Assembly (NCBI GenBank): GCA_004431415.1
Contig: QPMI01000469.1
Coordinates: 224,259-288,258, forward strand
DNA length: 64,000 bases
Direction: 5' to 3'
Source: Cyanophora paradoxa
Taxonomy: Eukaryota > Glaucocystophyceae > Cyanophorales > Cyanophoraceae
Below, piece after piece: positions 22,563 to 32,329 of this stretch (the first letter of the stretch is position 1; each line of letters begins with the position of its first letter). The position numbers and the translations under genes are program-made. The notes below the pieces were generated by a model, which saw nothing but the letters and a program-made list of their open reading frames with translations, made no database searches and had not been told where the DNA came from.

Positions 22563-23821
22563 ATGAGGTCATTAGGGACACGGCGTTCAAAGGACTTCCA
22601 CGGAATTGCTCTGGTGTCTCCTATAGTCCCGAATGCGACACAGGAACTGCCAGCTCGAGCGATTCGGAGGCGTGCAGAAGTGAGGAGCCCCAGCGCAGCG
22701 CCGACGCTCGTGTTTGGAGCATCCAGACCGCCGGACGATGGTGTCCCCGCGGATTCGGTTGAGCAGATCGACTCTTGGTTCGCCGACGAGGTGCTGAGCC
22801 GTCATTCCTCGATCTGCTCTGTCGCCGCCCGCAACTCACATCTGCGACTCATGCAGGAGATGATGGAGTTCGCGAGGCACTTGGGCATCGGTGCGCGGCG
22901 CGCACTGCGGCTCCTCGCGCAGGCGCCAGTCCGCTGCGTGCTCTGACCGGGGAGGCGGGGGCGGGGGCAGACCCAGAGACGGAGGGCCACCTGATGCATC
23001 TGGCGCTGGAGGCCTGGGAGGCCCCTGTGCCCGAGCCCTGGCTCGAGGTGCGCCCCGGCCCGCCCCGGCCCCTGCGCCGACGCCTCCACCCACACGCCGC
23101 CTCCGCGCGCCAGATCGACGACGGGCAGGGGCGCATCTACTTCTACAACGAGGAGACCGACGTGAGCCAGTGGGAGCACCCGCTCGGTGCGCCCGGCAGC
23201 TCGCCCTGTCACTCCCTGCCACCCGCACGATCGCCGCTGCCCTGCGTCCCTCGCGGCGGCGCCTGGGCCGACGGGGCGGCGCAGACAAGCACTACGCGGC
23301 GATGGTGGCGCGTATGAAGGAGGAGGGGGCGGCGCAGCGCGTGCGGGCGCGGCGACGGGGCAGCACCGCGTGGGCCGACGACAGCCTCGCTCCCCGCGAG
23401 GAGGTCTCGCCCCCCGAGCGGCCGGCGCCCGCCCACCCCGCCTCCTTCTGCGCCGGGCCCGAGTCCTTCTCCCCCTCGGGCGTGCGCCACTTCGCGCCGC
23501 GCGCGCCGCGCCGCTGGGGCGCCTCTGACGGGGCGGGCGCAGGCGTGGTCGCCGCTGCCGACGTCGCCGTCGGTGGCGGGGTGGACGGTGGAGTCGGAGG
23601 GGAGCGGCCTGGCGGCGACCCCGTGCCCGACCCTCTCCTCCGCCTCCCGCTCCTCGACGCCCTCGCTGCCCTCGCGGCGCGCCAGCAGCCGGTGCCCCTC
23701 GCCCAGCCCCGTCTCCTCGCTGGCCCAGCGGATCGCCGCGCTGGGGGCCCTCGACGCCCGCCGCTCCGCCTCCTTCGCCGGCCCCTCTCTCACCTTCACA
23801 GAACTCGCCCTCCCCCAGTGA
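22563..23821 (+). CDS. CEP164-like WW-domain protein D
   Basis: The recognised part begins with EMMEFARHLGI after an acceptor at about 22856. Then an intron (GTGCGCGG...GGGGGCAG) and DPETEGHLMHLALEAWEAPV, PEPWLE. A further intron leads to IDDGQGRIYFYNEETDVSQW and EHPL, then another to DKHYAAMVARMKEEGAAQRV. The tail is Ser/Pro-rich and ends SLAQRIAALGALDARRSASF to TELALPQ, stop 23819-23821. In this copy the WW domain and its lead-in helix are split by more introns than in A. The PLPAPW of the others is VPEPW here. The start is uncertain (22563 is one candidate). The frame slips once in the tail. Confidence 0.8.
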
Positions 23822-24025
23822 CCCCGCCCCCTCCCCCCCAACGGCCAACGCCGCAACTTTGGCCCCCTTTTTCAGTCCGCAGCTGCAGTTGCCCATGCAC
23901 GTGCATAATGTTTCAATGAACAGCAGACTAGCTCAGTGAAACCCATTGCGAAATAAACACCCCTCGAGCGGAGGCCGCTATCGCTGCGCCGTCGCCCCTG
24001 TTGCACTCTGGATAGCCCTAATGTG

Positions 24026-26962
24026 TCACTCCTTCGCCTCCCCGTCAGCTGGCGCCTCTGCCGGAGGGGCGTCGGGTCCAGGCTCAACCGCTGCCTCCGC
24101 TGCGGGAGCCACCGCCGCATCCGCTTCCGCCTCGACCGCCGGTGCAGACTCGGCTGGCGCCTCAGCCGCCGGCTCAGCGGGAGCATCTGCCGGCGGAGCC
24201 TCTGCCGCTGGCTCGGATGCCGCTGGCTCGGCAGAAGGCTCTGCTGGTGCTTCGGCCACTGCAGGCGCGTCCGGCTCGGCTGCTGCTGCTGCAGCCTCTG
24301 CAGCGGCCTCGGCAGGCGCAGTGTCGGCGGCTCCTACCGCTGCTGCCGGCTCCTCATCTTTCCCTGCCTCGGCCTCCACCGCCGCCTCAGCTGCCTCCGT
24401 CGCAGCCGGGGCTTCCGCCGCCTCCGCGGCCGCTGCATCTTCTGCGGGTGCACTCGCCGGCGCAGCTTCGGCGTCTGGCTCTGCCGCAGGCTGCTCTGCC
24501 GCAGGCTGCTCTGGCGCTGGTGCATCCGCTGCTGCTGCCTCGGAAGCCTCCGCTGGCGCTGCAGCCGGGGCCTCGGCTGGCGCTGCCACCGCCGCCGCCT
24601 CTTCAGAGGCGTCCGCCGCCGCCGCCTCGGCAGCCGCCTCTGCCGCAGGCTCCTCCTTCGCCTCTCCCGCGGCCTCAGCCGCAGCGGCTTCTGCAGGGGG
24701 CTCGGGGGCTGCGGACTCTGCAGGGGCCTCGGCCGCCGATTCCGCTTCCGGAGGAACGGCAGCGGCCTCCGCCGCCTCCGCTTCCGCTGCAGCCTCGGGC
24801 GCTGATGTCGGCGCCGGCTCGGCTGCTGCTTCGCCCGCAACATCATTTGCGGCTTCTGCGGGAGGCTCCCCCGCTGCGGCCTCTGTCGGCGCGTCTGTCG
24901 CAGGGGGCTCCGCAGCGGGCTCTGCGGGGGTCTCGGCCGGCGCCGCCTCTGCCGGGGCAGGGGCGGGGGCCGGCTCGGCCGCAGCGCGGTCGGTGGGCGG
25001 CTCGACGGGGGCGGGCTCCTCGGGTGCCGGGGCGCCCTGCAGGCCGGCCTCCTCTTCGAGGGCGACGTCGGCCTCCGCGGGGCCTCGGGCGCCGCGGCGG
25101 GGCTTCGGGGGCGGCCACGGGGGCGCCGAAGGCGGCGGCCGAGCCGGCGGCGATGGCTTCCAGCACGAGGCCCGCACCGCCCCCGCAAGCTCCGCCTCCT
25201 CCCCGCTGACAGCCCCCCTCCGCCTCTTCCTGCCCCCCACCGCCCCTGCCGCCGGCTCCGCCTTCGCCGCCGGCTTCGCCTTGGCCCCCGCCGCCGCCGC
25301 CTCCTCCTTCTTCGCCGCCGCCGCCGCGTCCGCCTCCGCCTGGACGGCCAGCGTCGGCCCCGCCCCGCCCCGCCAGCACGGGCGCCCCGGGCGGCAGACC
25401 TTCTTCTTGGCGGCCGCCTCGGCGTCGGCCTTCTTCTTCGCAGCCGCCTCCTCCGCCTTCTTCTTGGCCGCCGCCTCCGCCTCCGCGTCGGCCTTCTTCT
25501 TCGCCTCGGCCGCCTCCTCCGCCTTCTTCTTCGCCTCGGCCGCCTTGCGCTTGCGCTCCTCGTCGGCCTTCTTGCGCTCCTCGTCGGCGCGCTTCTTGGC
25601 CGCCGCCTCCTCCTCGGCCTTCTTGCGGTCCGCCTCGGCCTTCTCCGCCTTCTTGCGGTCCGCGTCCGCCTTGCGCCGCTCCGCCTCCTCCTTGCGCCGC
25701 CGCTCCTCCTCCGCCTTCTTCCGCTTCTCCGCCCGCTGCGCGCCGCGGAGCGTGGGCGGAGGGGCGGGGCGGGAGTGCGGGGCGGGGCGGACGGCGGCGG
25801 CGGCGCGCTCGGCGGCGTGGACGGCGGCGGTCATGGCGGCCTCGTCGTCGGGGAGGTCCAGCGCCGCCTTCACAGCCAGGCCCACCGCCCGCTCCACCTC
25901 CCCCGCACCCCTCCTGCGCCCCCCGCGCCCCCGCCCTCGGCCCCGCCCGGCGCTCCCGGCCCAGCGCGCCTCGCGGGGCGGCGGGGCACCTCGAGGGTGG
26001 CCTCCTTGCGGGGGGCCCCCTTCTCCTGCCGCGGCCCCGGCGCCGCCGGCTTCGTCTCCTTCGGGGCGGCACGGGCTTCCGCGGGGCCGGCCCAGGCCCC
26101 CCGCCGCCTTCTCCTTCGCCGGCGGCTTGGGGCCCCACGAGGAGGGCGGCGCCCTTGGCGGGGCGCTCGGCGGGGGCCGGGGCCGGGCGGGTGCGGGGGC
26201 GGGGGCGGCGGGGCCGCGATCGCCGAAGAGGATCTCGCTGGGGGAGACCTCGCCCTCCACCATTTGCCTGCGCCCGCCCGCCCCTCGGGCCCGCGCACCC
26301 CGCAGCCCCGGCCCGGCCCCGCCGCCCGCACCGGAAGAGCGCCTCGTCGGGCGTGAAGCTCTCGCGCACCCCGTGGCCCCGCTCCCCTGCCGGCCCCGCC
26401 CCGGAGCCCTCGCCCATCGGCGGCAGCTGCCGCGGCCTGCGCCCCGCCCCGTCGGGCCCCGGGTTTGGGCGGGGCGGGCCGGGGCCGGGGCGGGCCTGTT
26501 TTTCGGGGGGTAGATGCAGAGGCGGCGCATGTAGGCGCGGCTCTTCTGGAAGTCGCTGTCGAGCTGGGTGGCCGTGATGGACGGCTTCACGCTCTGGATG
26601 CGGTGCAGGATCCCGAGGTTCTCGTCCGCGATCTTCTGCAGCTTTCTCCGCCGCGTCGCCTGGGGCCGGCGGCCGTCGGCGGGGGCGGCGGGGCCGGGGC
26701 GCGCGGAGGGCGGGACCTCGTTGAGGGACTTGAGGCGGAAGGGGTGCGTCTTCGGCGACGACGTGTGGCTCGCGATCTCCCATAGCCTGCCCCCCGCCAC
26801 CCAAGTCAGCCCCCCCGCACCCGACACCGCCCCCGCCCAGGCCTTCCGCGCAGCCCCTCCCCGCGAAAGCGGGCCCGGCCCCCAGCCCGCCCTCTCGCAG
26901 CCCCCGCCCGAAACCGCACACCTGTCGACGAGAAGTTTGTTCTCACGGTCTATCTGCGACAT
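24026..26962 (-). CDS. CFAP97/Hemingway-domain protein with long Ala/Glu/Lys/Pro tail
   Basis: The first exon is MSQIDRENKLLVDR (ATG 26962). Next come LWEIASHTSSPKTHPFRLKS then LNEVPPS, and RRRKLQKIADENLGILHRIQ, SVKPSITATQLDSDFQKSRA. The pairing of an IxRENxxLL helix with a second KLxKIxxENxxILxRI helix is the CFAP97/Hemingway pattern, seen in axonemal and ciliary proteins. It is followed by GEVSPSEILFGDRG, then a Lys/Ala/Glu coiled coil (AKKKAEEAAAKKKADAEAA) and some 350 residues of Ala/Pro/Glu repeats. Stop TGA 24026-24028. One intron uses a GC donor after PPKN. Most of the tail is low complexity. Confidence 0.7.
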   Translation of the reverse strand: MSQIDRENKLLVDRCAVSGGGCERAGWGPGPLSRGGAARKAWAGAVSGAGGLTWVAGGRLWEIASHTSSPKTHPFRLKSLNEVPPSARPGPAAPADGRRPQATRRRKLQKIADENLGILHRIQSVKPSITATQLDSDFQKSRAYMRRLCIYPPKNRPAPAPARPAQTRGPTGRGAGRGSCRRWARAPGRGRQGSGATGCARASRPTRRSSGAGGGAGPGLRGARARGAGGRRQMVEGEVSPSEILFGDRGPAAPAPAPARPRPPPSAPPRAPPSSWGPKPPAKEKAAGGLGRPRGSPCRPEGDEAGGAGAAAGEGGPPQGGHPRGAPPPREARWAGSAGRGRGRGRGGRRRGAGEVERAVGLAVKAALDLPDDEAAMTAAVHAAERAAAAVRPAPHSRPAPPPTLRGAQRAEKRKKAEEERRRKEEAERRKADADRKKAEKAEADRKKAEEEAAAKKRADEERKKADEERKRKAAEAKKKAEEAAEAKKKADAEAEAAAKKKAEEAAAKKKADAEAAAKKKVCRPGRPCWRGGAGPTLAVQAEADAAAAAKKEEAAAAGAKAKPAAKAEPAAGAVGGRKRRRGAVSGEEAELAGAVRASCWKPSPPARPPPSAPPWPPPKPRRGARGPAEADVALEEEAGLQGAPAPEEPAPVEPPTDRAAAEPAPAPAPAEAAPAETPAEPAAEPPATDAPTEAAAGEPPAEAANDVAGEAAAEPAPTSAPEAAAEAEAAEAAAVPPEAESAAEAPAESAAPEPPAEAAAAEAAGEAKEEPAAEAAAEAAAADASEEAAAVAAPAEAPAAAPAEASEAAAADAPAPEQPAAEQPAAEPDAEAAPASAPAEDAAAAEAAEAPAATEAAEAAVEAEAGKDEEPAAAVGAADTAPAEAAAEAAAAAAEPDAPAVAEAPAEPSAEPAASEPAAEAPPADAPAEPAAEAPAESAPAVEAEADAAVAPAAEAAVEPGPDAPPAEAPADGEAKE

Positions 26963-27453
26963 GCGCTCTGCGCCGCGGGCATGCAGTCGTCAGCGTCGCG
27001 GCGGGGCACAGCTTAGCCGCCACGTGCGGGACGCCGCCGGAACGCAGGGCGGCACATGGGCGCATCGCAGAAGCTCTAGCTAAGGGCGCAGCGCAGAGGC
27101 TCTAACGCGGGGCGGCACTGGGACGCACCCGCCCGGATGTAATCGCGTTTCGATGCCTTTGCCGGGGCTGTGGGCTGCTTCGCGGCCTGCATCCGCGCTC
27201 GATGCTCTCGCCATGCTTCGCCCTCGGGAATAGCATTCCTCTCGACGGGAGCGATAGGGGGGAACATCGGACTGCTGCTCGACGCCATTTCCTCCACGCG
27301 CTAAGGAAAGCTCGTGCTGCAAGCGGTGTAACGTTGTTAATTCTGTCACGAAGAAGCTACTGCCGCATCCGTAGTGCGGCTAGGAAAGAAGGGCTTTTTT
27401 TACAGTGGTTTGGGGTACACGTTGGCCGAGTTTGCAACATCGACAACCCCACC
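26963..27453. other. Spacer between divergent CFAP97-like and prefoldin genes
   Basis: Divergent promoters are likely here. I see no gene. Two similar GGGCGGCAC(A/T)GGG words occur near 27050 and 27113. Confidence 0.4.
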
Positions 27454-28144
27454 ATGGCACAGTCACCCGAGGCGGAGGCGATCATCCGGCAGTTCCAATC
27501 CATGCGGTCGGACTGCGCTGCATTGGCGCAGAAAATTGGGTCCGCTCGCCCCGCCCGCCCAAACATCCCTTCTGACGCTAGCGCAGCGAAATGGAGATGG
27601 AGAAGAACGAGCACAAGTGAGCCGCCTCGTCGGATGGTCGCGCCGCGGCGTCCGGACTGACGCGTCGCTTGCGCATTCTCAGCCTGGTCATTGGCGCAAT
27701 AAAAGACATGGAACCGGGCCGGAAGTGTTTCCGAATGATCGGCGGCGTGCTGATAGAGCGGACAGTTGGCGAGGTTTTGCCCGCAGTGGAGAAGAACAGG
27801 GAGGGGGTGCGCTCCGCTGCCATCCCGGCGCCCCGTATCCGCTCTAGCGAGCGCGGCGCTCATAGCTATTCGTTCGCATCGCGTGCGGCCGCCGCGCTAG
27901 CCCAACGCCCGCGGCCGCAGATTGAGGCTGTGATCAAGCAGCTCGGCGAGCAGCTTACGAAGAAGGAGCAGGAGCTTATCGCTTTCCAGACCAAGTGTAC
28001 GCGTCCCCGCCGAACCCGGCTTCGGTTCGCGACGCTCACTTCCAGTCGCCCGCAGACAAGATCCGCATCCAGGGGCAGGCCGAGCAGCAAGGAAAGGCGC
28101 AGGCGTCGGAAAGGAAAGAGGGAGGCTCGGGCGTACTTGTATAG
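27454..28144 (+). CDS. PFDN2: Prefoldin subunit 2
   Basis: Beta-type prefoldin subunit of the cytosolic co-chaperone that hands nascent actin and tubulin to the chaperonin. Exons: MAQSPEAEAIIRQFQSMRSD then CAALAQKIG; EMEMEKNEH; NLVIGAIKDMEPGRKCFRMI then GGVLIERTVGEVLPAVEKNR; IEAVIKQLGEQLTKKEQELI; YKIRIQGQAEQQGK to SGVLV. The RKCFRMIGGVLIERTV block is diagnostic. Coiled-coil helices flank a beta-hairpin core. Start ATG 27454, stop TAG 28142-28144. Splices checked by frame: KIG|EME, EHN|LVIG, REG|IEA and KY|KIR all keep phase. Length, about 130 residues, is normal. Confidence 0.9.
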
Positions 28145-28932
28145 GCGCTGTTTTTGTCGAAAACAACTTTCTTAGGCATTTCCAACGCCCATGCGCGTGG
28201 GGAGCGGAACTGGGAGCGAGTGCATGCGCCGGCGGCGCGAGCCTGGCATAGGGGCGAGCCTTTGCGCTCTGCTCTCGCTCTACGGGAACAGGGGCAGCCG
28301 CAGCGCGGGTCTACTTGTCGCGCGCAGCTACTGGGTCCCCGGGGGGGGGCGCTGTCCCTACAAGGCGCTAAGCTGCGGGTGTCGCGGAAACGCTTTTCGC
28401 AGCAGAGCCCGCTGACGGGGGGTGAGCGGTCCCCCTACTGATCGATGACGGAGGCGGCCGGCTGGGTGGCGGCCGGGTCGGGGGCACCGCGGCTGGCCAT
28501 GGCCGGGTCGTGGCTAGCGCTATGGGAAACCGGAGCGCTAGCAGCATGCGCAGTAGCTGCTGCGGCGGCCACGCGCACGGCGGCGGCGTACTCGGCCGCC
28601 GTCGGCGACGCCAGGCCCAGGGCGGCCAATCGGAGGGGCTTCAGCCGGCGCCCCGCGTCCACGCCGGAGATCAACCGCAGGAAGATGTTCCTGCGGATGC
28701 AAGCGACAAAAGGCGCCACAGTGCCAAGTGGAAAGTGCCTCCGCGGGTACCCCTCGCGAGGTTCATCGCGGCTGCGACCCCCATTATCGATATCGTGGCC
28801 GCGACTCCCTCATGATAGGCGTACCCCACTCTCCCAGTTGTAGCGGGTCATTGAGCGGGTCGCACCTTCAACAGCGCTCGAACGCTGAGGTCGTACCTAT
28901 CGTGGCATCTCCGATACGCTGCGTGACCTCCG

Positions 28933-29215
28933 ATGTCCGCACCCGCGTCCGCCCCAGATCATCGCGCCCGCGCTCCGGCGGGGCTCACATGCGAACCCGC
29001 TCGCCCACTGCCGGAGGAAGTGGTGCGGCTCCTCGCCGAGGGAAAGGATGTCGCCCCGGGCGAGCTTGCGAGCAACCTGACCAACCTGGCGTCCCAGGCG
29101 AGCCACCAAGCGAACGAGCGAGCGCGCGCTCGCTCTCACACCCGCGCCCCGTCCGCAGAACCCGCACCTGCGCGACGGTGATGAGAGCGCCCGCGCGCAC
29201 CTTCGCCAGCCCTGA
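28933..29215 (+). CDS. Possible small two-exon gene, unknown function
   Basis: ATG 28933 (MSAPASAPDHRARAPAG), then PLPEEVVRLLAEGKDVAPGE, LASNLTNLASQ. A 61-nt GC-AG intron (29098-29158) keeps phase and leads to NPHLRDGDESARAHLRQP, stop TGA 29213-29215. Predicted length is about 72 residues with one or two helices. I do not recognise the family. It could be an exon of a larger gene. Confidence 0.35.
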
Positions 29216-29826
29216 ACCAACCGCACTCCCGCACCCCGCAGCGGCGCTCGCCATCGCAGCGGCGCTCGCCATCGCGCAGATGCAGTCGAAGACGGATTCA
29301 CGCAGACGAGAGAACGGGGCGCGACGGCAGCGGGCAATGGACAAACGCCACGGCCGACGCGCCGCGCTCCGAGCGATCTATTCTCCGCGCACCGCTTTCG
29401 ACTCCCGTGGACCGATCACGCGTCGCGTCGGCGTTCATCTTTCCAGCCTGCTCGCGCGCTGCGTCCGAGTTCATCTTTCCCGGCGGTGGAGGGACAGTTC
29501 GCAACGGTTTTCGTCCAGGACACCGTACCCCTGTAATAAAACACCCCCCCCGCACTGCAGAGTGCGAAGTGCGATGGCCTCCACTCGGGTCATCCGCGGG
29601 TGGCTGTTCACGCCGTCCCAGCTGGACTTGAGTCAGCTGCAGAGGCACCCTCAATCCGAAATATAAATTACCGGACTAGAACGAGCCCCCCGCTGCTACC
29701 ATATCCAAGGCCACGGCCGCGGGTCCATGCACGTCGAAGAAAATCATTTTGTACAATACTAGGAAATCTTTACAGGGTTCGAGAAAGCAGAGCGGGGCCC
29801 CCAGGCGGGGTTGGGGGCGGGGGGGC
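29216..29826. other. Spacer with no supported gene
   Basis: A short plus-strand reading at 29571 (MASTRVIRGWLFTPSQLDLS) follows a CTGCAG acceptor-like site and ends at 29665. It is too short and isolated to call. Confidence 0.3.
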
Positions 29827-31851
29827 CTAGAGGAGCGGGGCGGCGGCGACGGCGGCGGCCTCGGCCTCGGCGGCGTCGGCCTCGGGGGCGAGGTCGGCGT
29901 CCCACTCGAGCTCGTCGGCCTCGGTGTTGTAGTGGAGGCGCTCCTCGGCGAGGCGGCACTCCGAGACGTCGAGCTGGCGCAGGATCCCCTGCCCGCTCCC
30001 CTCCTCCGCCTCCGTCGGCACCGGCTCCTCCGTCCCCACCGCCTGCTCCTCGCTCCCTGCCCGCCCGCCCCGTCGGCCCCGCGCCGGGCGGCGGGGGCGG
30101 GGGCGGCGGACCCTTGGGGAGGGGGATGGCGTCCTTCTGGGGGATGGCCACCTTGGAGAGGACGTCGGGCTGCGCGGCCGCCTCGGCGGGGGCGGCCTCG
30201 GCGGGGGCGGGGGCCTCGGCGAGGACGGCCTGGAAGTCGGCGAGGGTGGCGGCCTCGGTGGCCGTCGCCGAGACGACCTCGGCGAGCCACGCCCGCGCCA
30301 GCTCCGGCGCCCGCATCAGCGCCGCCGCCTCCCCCTCCCCCAGCGACCCGTCCTTGTCCTGCCCGCCCCCGCCCCGCTCGCCCCTCGCCCCGCGCGGCCG
30401 GCGGGCGGGCGGGGCGGGGCGGGGCGGTGCGGACGCTGTCAAGGGCCGCGAAGAGGTCGGCCGGCTTGAGGGCGCCGTCGGCGTCGGGGTCGAGGCTTGA
30501 GAGCTGCTCCTTGAAGGCCGCCGCCTCCCCCGGCGCCACCATGAACGCCGTCTGCCAGGAACTGCGCCCCGCCCCCTCGCCCCCGCGCCCCCGGCGAGGC
30601 GGGTGGGGGAGGCGGGGTGCGGGCCTGGAGAAGCTCTTGTCGGGGGCCTCGAAGGAGGAGGCGAGGGAGACGGTGAGGCCCTTGCCCTCCTCCCCGAGGT
30701 CCGCCTCCTCCGCCTTCACCGTCAGCTGCCCCGGCACCACCTTGTCCGTCGCCTGCGCCCCGCCCCGCCCCGCCTCGGCCCCGGCCCGGGGCGGGGCGGG
30801 CGGGGCGGGGCGGGGCGGGCCTCGGCGAGGGAGAGGGCGCCGTCGTTGTCGGCGTCGGCGAGCTGCACGAGGTTCTTGGCGACCTCCTCCGCGCTCAGCG
30901 CCGCCACCGGCACCGACGCCTGCCCCGCCCCCGCGCCCCCGTCACCGCCCCGCACCCCCCCCACCCCGCCCCCGCCCGCCCGCACGGTCATGATCCCGAT
31001 CGGCTGCGCGGCCGGCCCGTGAGCCGGCGCGGCGCGCGGGCGAGGGCCAGGGGGGCCCCTCGCACCATGTCGAAGCCGGCGAAGGGGTCGGCGAAGGGCT
31101 CCGAGACGGCCTTGTCAAGTTCGCTGATGCCGCCTGCACGGCCGTCAGGCGCGCCCAGCGGCGCACTAGGCGACCAGGCAAGGCAAAATGAACTGTACGA
31201 ACGTTGCAAATAGTCGGAAAAGTCCGTAATGGAGTCGAGGGCGGCGCCTGCGCGGCCCCCGTCGGCGCGCGCGGCGCGGCGGCGCGGTCGACCGGTCACG
31301 CACCGACGGGAGCGCCCAGCGCGGCCATGAGGCCGTCCATGAGGACGAGCGGGTCGACGGGGACCACGAGGACGACCTGCGGCAGCGTCGGCCGACCTGT
31401 CACGCGCCGCTCGGCGCGCCGCTCACCGGAACCGCCGGCGACGCCGTCTCGAGCGCCTCGGGCTCCTCGATGATCGGGGGCTCCGCTGTGTCCGCGGGCT
31501 CGACCAGAGGCGGCTCGGCCGCATCCTCGCCCAGAGCGGCCGCCTTCACGAGCGGCGCATCGGACACCAGGCCGGTCAGCTTCTGCTCGGACCACGATCA
31601 GTTCACCCTGGAAGCATGCGGTGCAGGTCGCCGGGCCGCCCGAGCCTGACCTGCCAGAAGCTGGGGTTTGCCGCGCTCGGAAGGTTGAGCGGCGCGACAA
31701 AGCCCTTGAGAGCTGGCGCCTGGACCCGCTCCTGGTCCTTCGAGGCCTGAAGCGACATCTGCGGGCAGGAGGGCCAGCGACCATCGCTCATTCGGAGCCG
31801 CTGGAGAGCGCAGGGCGGACGACGACGAGACGACAACAGCGTCTCTGCCAA
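29827..31851 (-). CDS. EF-hand calcium-binding protein
   Basis: Spliced minus-strand gene. The 5' exons give SLQASKDQERVQAPALKGFV, PSFWQVRLGRPGDLHRML, KLTGLVSDAPLVKAAALGED, VVLVVPVDPLVLMDGLMAAL, DSITDFSDYLQ, ISELDKAVSEPFADPFAGFD. EF-hand-like loops follow: EVAKNLVQLADADNDGALSL (ADADNDGALS loop), FKEQLSSLDPDADGALKPAD (DPDADGALKP loop) and DKDGSLGEGEAAALM (DKDGSLGEGE loop). Each has alternating acidic or oxygen ligands, as in calcium-binding loops. The C-terminal exon is acidic (LHYNTEADELEWDADLAPEA), stop 29827-29829. Start 31851 or an internal Met (31791, 31758). The join between DLHRML and KLTGLV is unresolved. Precise function unknown. Confidence 0.6.
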
Positions 31852-32329
31852 GCTCTAGATACTACCGCAACGTATCGCCGCAGTCTGCTGGGCGAGGGCG
31901 GGGGGGCGGATCTAGAACTTCCGACGCCCGTGTTCGCTCCGGGCTGGTAAGTAGCAAGCTCCTGTAGCTAAACACACTGAATCCGCTCTTTAGAGCCTCT
32001 CACAACGACCCGAGCGAGTAGTCGGGTCCTAGTACCGGATGCGGTCCTAGCTGGCGGTCGCGGTCCGCTAGGGGCGGGTGATCTGCGCACCTCGAGCGCG
32101 AGCTTTATGTACGACCGGAAACGCCGGAGTTGCGAGACTTCCACCAACTGAGGGGGGGAAGAAGCTACTGGGGGTATTGGTAGCTCCAGCTCTGCCGCGA
32201 GAAACGTAGGCCGCGCGCGCCTGTAGGCTCGTAAGCGGAGCTGATCCGCCTTGGAGCTGTCGCGACCCGCATTTCGGCGGCGTTTTCGACAGCGCCTAGC
32301 GGTCAGCGGCAGCGCATTTTCGCTTCAAC
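31852..32329. other. Divergent intergenic spacer
   Basis: Lies between the EF-hand gene (minus) and the SNF2-related gene (plus). No gene seen. Confidence 0.4.
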
